DNA from: Siphonodentalium dalli
Lineage: Eukaryota > Mollusca > Scaphopoda > Gadilida > Siphonodentaliidae
Length of the DNA: 64,000 bases
Reading direction: 5' to 3'
Assembly (NCBI GenBank): GCA_032622095.1
Contig: CP136069.1
Coordinates: 103,262,278-103,326,277, forward strand
Positions 60,840 to 64,000 of this stretch are shown here, piece after piece (position 1 is the first letter of the stretch; each line of letters starts with the position of its first letter). The notes beneath the pieces are model-generated. The model saw only the letters and a program-made list of their open reading frames with translations, was not told where the DNA came from and did not search any database. The position numbers and the translations under genes are program-made.

Positions 60840-63250
60840 CATGGTGACGTCATACAGTATAGTACAGTTCACAATCCGAAGAAACAAGTCCTGTTACAGT
60901 CATGTCGCAAGCATATTGGTGCTCGTCCCATATCCCAACTAAAGAACACAGGTGTGACATTAAGAACTTACCGGCACGATTGAACATAGTGACATTAACG
61001 GATTGACAGACCCATGTCACAGTATATATGTCGCAAGCATATGAACGCATGCATTTGACACTATATCAATATGTGGGATACATACACAAAACCGCACGCG
61101 TATGTTACTGGTATCAGTATATCGAACGATTGCAACCTTAAGTGTCATCCTTACGCGACGCAGGCATGCACATAATTCCCAAATTTCAGTCATACCAGAG
61201 TCCAAAATATTGTACCCAAATACAGGTTATGTCACACGACTCACACCGTTATATAATCGTTATTTGTTTGTGTGTAAAGCGTTCCTACATAAATAATGTG
61301 TACACTGCTACTACGTCAATAGAGCAATTTTCAGTCAATATATACCAGGATATGTTGATCAACTTCGGAACGCAATGTGAAATTAAGAAGTATCCACGAT
61401 TAAATACAATTTCCCACTACCGGTTGGACAGACTATTGGCATAACTAGTATATGTCGCAAGCATGTGGATGCACTTATGACACGATATCAATGTCGCATG
61501 CTTGGTATGGAATAAAACTACGCGTGTGTCTTACTGTTGTCAGTATATCGGACGAGTTCAATGGCGTAGGATAGCACAATCTGCCAAAAACATTATTGTT
61601 CTCATTAAAAGACGCATGCATCCATGATTATCATACACTATCGGCCAGTAACAAACATGCAACTGGGTCTGTTTACCACACGCTCGATCGATATATTCTA
61701 ACTGACTCTTCCCCACCGATGTCTCTATATCCCTGCAAGATAGATGTTGCCTAACACTGTTTCTTGAGTGAAAATGCTCAATTTCAGGTAAAAAAAAAAC
61801 ACGTATAGATTTAACCATAAAACCTGCATTTTAGTAACTTAATTTGTATTTTTCTTGCGATAATTGTCATATCTGCTTCAAAATAATACGGACACCAAAC
61901 ACCATCAGCACCAACATTCAGTCATAGACGTAGTCGAGAATACTGTACCCAATTACTGGTTGTGTAAACATTTTAGGGCTTCATTTTTTGTACACTGCGC
62001 TACTACGGCAATAAAGCAATGTTCAGTCCATATGCCAGGATCCATTAATCGATGCCGCAACCATGTGAACGCCCCTACAGGAATATCGACGTATCCCAAC
62101 TCTAGAACGCATGCAATGTCAAATTAAGAATTAACCACAATTGAACATAGTATACCACTAACGGATTGTCAAACTATTGCCATATACTGTATGTCGCACG
62201 CATATGGACGCACTTGACACGACATCAATATCGCACGCTTGGTACGGAATATATACACAAAATCGCATGCGCGAGATACTGTTGTCGTATATCGGACGAG
62301 TGCAGTGGCGTAATGATCGCACGATCAGTCAAATACAAATTGTTATCCTTACGCGACGTATGCAAGTATGTCATATACCAGGGGAAAATAACACATATGC
62401 GGCTGTTAATCACACATTGGAACGGCATATTCTAACTGACCCTTCCCCACAAGTGTCTCTACATCCCTGCATTATGGATGTTGCTCAACACGGTTTCTTC
62501 CACGAAAGTGTCAAATACATATAACTATTATAACTCATAGATTTAATCACACAACCTGGAAATTTTAAGTATTTTAGTGACTGTTTGTATTTTTCCTGCA
62601 ATATTTGTTTATCCTTTTAATGCTGGGAGCTGCGCTGTTTTGGTATTAAAGACCATGTTCCAGTGCCTTCCCTTATATATGAAGCCTCGTATATGTAAGA
62701 GAATGCGTTGGCACAGGGTTTTTCGTAATATTTCCGGAAACTCAAGTCATGAAATTGTTAAATTTAATAGACACCATGCACTATCAGCATCAAAACTCTA
62801 ATAGCAGGTAGCGTTGAGAACAATGTACACAATTGCTGGTTATGTCACAAGTCTAAGGCCGTGTTACATATTTTAATGCGCTCTCACATCACCCATTTTC
62901 ACACTGCGCTGGTACACCAATAAAGGATTTTCAGTCTGAGTTGATCAATGTCGCAACCATATGGGCGATTGGGCGTCCCTTCTGCAATATCGACATACCC
63001 AACTATGGAGCGCATTGTGAAATTAAAAATAGCCACCATTGAACGGGTAGGCAGACTATTTCCATATTGTATGTCGCAAGCATATGAAAGAACTTGCCAC
63101 CATATCAATATCACTCGCTTGGTATGAAATAAACAAAACCGCATGTGTGTGCTCGTGTCGTCAGTTTATCTGACAAGTGCAATAACGAAATGATAGCTTG
63201 ACCTGTCAAATACACTTCCACAATCGCACAGAATTTCATAAACATTCCGG
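60840..63250. repeat. Degenerate long-period tandem repeat
   Basis: ATGTCGCAAGCATATG-like anchors occur at 60902, 61028, 61452, 62191 and 63071. Other anchors pair up at the same offsets: ATATCGGACGAG at about 61544 and 62290, CTAACTGAC with CTTCCCCA at about 61698 and 62433, and CGCAACCATGTGAACGC near 62052 with a relative at 62950. The common period is about 738 bp, with shorter and longer forms (424 and 880). Copies are strongly diverged. The many short ORFs are not conserved between copies, so I treat it as non-coding. Confidence 0.6.
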
Positions 63251-63398
63251 AAGTCCACGCCGCATCTTAACATCTTTGCAATGGGTTCTATTTGACATCA
63301 AATAAATTAATTAGCAAACGGTGATTCGAGAATTTCTTTAGGTACGATCTGGTCTTCCATAGTTCAATAGTTTTAATATGTTAATTACATATTATTTT

Positions 63399-63475
63399 CT
63401 CGCCTTTTCATTGGTTTAAATTCACACCTCGCCTTTTCATTGGTTTAGATTGACGCACCCCCCTTTTCGCGGGAA
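63399..63475 (+). promoter_or_regulatory. Promoter-like block with inverted CCAAT boxes and an E2F-like site
   Basis: CTCGCCTTTTCATTGGTTTA occurs twice, at 63399-63418 and 63428-63447, 29 bp apart, each holding ATTGG (reverse CCAAT) at 63410-63414 and 63439-63443. TTTTCGCGGGAA at 63464-63475 fits the E2F-type consensus. The block lies about 150 bp upstream of the ATG at 63623. The combination is typical of cell-cycle promoters in animals; it could also be a retroelement regulatory region. Function is inference. Confidence 0.4.
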
Positions 63476-63622
63476 TTTCTAATTACCTTTGTTAATTTCT
63501 TCATTATATTGATATTTTCTTCTGAGGCTACAAGTTTGAAAACTTTCTTTGATGTTTGATCCTCAATCTTGATTTTCGCATTGATAATAGCGAAATTGAA
63601 TCGAAACTGTTGAAACAAGTCG

Positions 63623-63901
63623 TTGAAAACTGTTTGTTGTGATTTACGCGGTTGTCATAGCGACACTGTGACACCATACATGATACCCTCTCGGAAACTT
63701 CGAAATCCTAAGAAGCTCAATTACAAGAAAATGAGCGAAGGAATAGACCAAAGTGATTCTTCCACTGAAGAAGAAATTAAAAAAGAATCCGTTCAGGATG
63801 ATGAGTTTGAAGAGATCCCTGAAAATGAAGGTAAAGACGAGGATACACTTCTGGACGAGGATATGCATGGAGAAATTGAAAGTCGAACTGGCGGAAGTTG
63901 A
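63623..63901 (+). CDS. Acidic hypothetical protein start, possibly frameshifted
   Basis: 92 codons from ATG 63623 to TGA. In-frame ATGs at 63680 and 63731 are alternative starts. Residues 15-36 are basic (SRKLRNPKKLNYKK); residues 37-85 are very acidic (SSTEEEIKKESVQDDEFEEI and so on). After about residue 80 the composition changes, and an adjacent frame becomes the more plausible coding one (see 63867). That suggests one coding region with a frame change near 63865, or two overlapping frames. A basic and then acidic N-terminus before a coiled coil occurs in some retroelement Gag proteins and also in host nuclear proteins; I do not recognise the family. No signal peptide or membrane segment. 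Confidence 0.4.
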   Translation: MKTVCCDLRGCHSDTVTPYMIPSRKLRNPKKLNYKKMSEGIDQSDSSTEEEIKKESVQDDEFEEIPENEGKDEDTLLDEDMHGEIESRTGGS

Positions 63902-64000
63902 ATTATTGCAGCGCCGTCAAATGAAACGCCAAGCGAGAGACGAGTTGCAAAACGAACTATTGCAGAGAAAGAAAGACCTCAAAGGTACTAAAAGATATAA
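63867..64000 (+). CDS. Start of a coiled-coil-like coding region, runs off the window
   Basis: From ATG 63867 the frame is open to the window end (44 codons). It reads EKLKVELAEVELLQRR and DELQNELLQRKKDLKGTKRY, a strongly heptad-like, charged helix with Leu spacing typical of coiled coils. Similar helices occur near the N-terminus of some LTR-element Gag proteins, which is my preferred but unproven reading. It is one frame away from the acidic ORF that overlaps it. Confidence 0.4.
   Translation, partial: MEKLKVELAEVELLQRRQMKRQARDELQNELLQRKKDLKGTKRY

Noticed and set aside
61102-62524. Short ORFs in the region at 61-62.5 kb as a gene family
   Set aside because: The reading frames are not conserved between the related repeat copies.

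Overview
The window looks like a repeat-dominated stretch of a eukaryotic, probably marine invertebrate (mollusc-like or other lophotrochozoan) nuclear genome. It is AT-rich, has no bacterial-style operons or RNA genes, and is packed with Ty3/gypsy and non-LTR retroelements, foldback MITEs, minisatellites and a long satellite. The short palindrome TACATGTA is scattered through the unique-looking spacers. The taxon is inference. I recognise no complete host protein-coding gene.

Layout. 1-7545: a decayed Ty3/gypsy LTR retrotransposon (leader, zinc-knuckle/protease, RT-RNase H, integrase, acidic tail, polypurine tract, 3' LTR); its 5' LTR lies outside. 7546-17400: non-coding DNA carrying several MITEs and foldback elements: two PIF/Harbinger-like copies in opposite orientation, two copies of a TA-flanked hairpin MITE, a two-by-two-unit hairpin and a 0.95 kb foldback. 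17425-20770: minisatellite-like arrays that reverse orientation internally. 20825-21347: an inverted repeat. 21470-46890: a satellite array of about 25 kb with a 538 bp compound monomer, shorter 356 bp forms, higher-order duplications and a decayed left edge. 46933-48174: an inverted-repeat element inserted in the right satellite edge with a 6 bp target duplication, itself containing a third copy of the hairpin MITE. 48560-55495: a minus-strand endonuclease/RT LINE split by a 5'-truncated plus-strand LINE (49573-52364). 55498-63250: dispersed repeat fragments, poly-G/poly-C clusters, another near-perfect hairpin and a degenerate tandem repeat. 63399-64000: a promoter-like block followed by the start of an acidic and then coiled-coil-like coding region that runs off the window.

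The parts do not form a pathway; the window is a record of successive insertions and tandem amplification. Insertion order can be read in three places: plus-LINE into minus-LINE, TIR element into satellite, and hairpin MITE inside that TIR element. The least expected features are the three-part satellite monomer with a palindrome at the junction of its duplicated subunits, the repeated orientation switches in the minisatellites, and the gypsy element whose Gag shows a zinc knuckle but no recognisable capsid.
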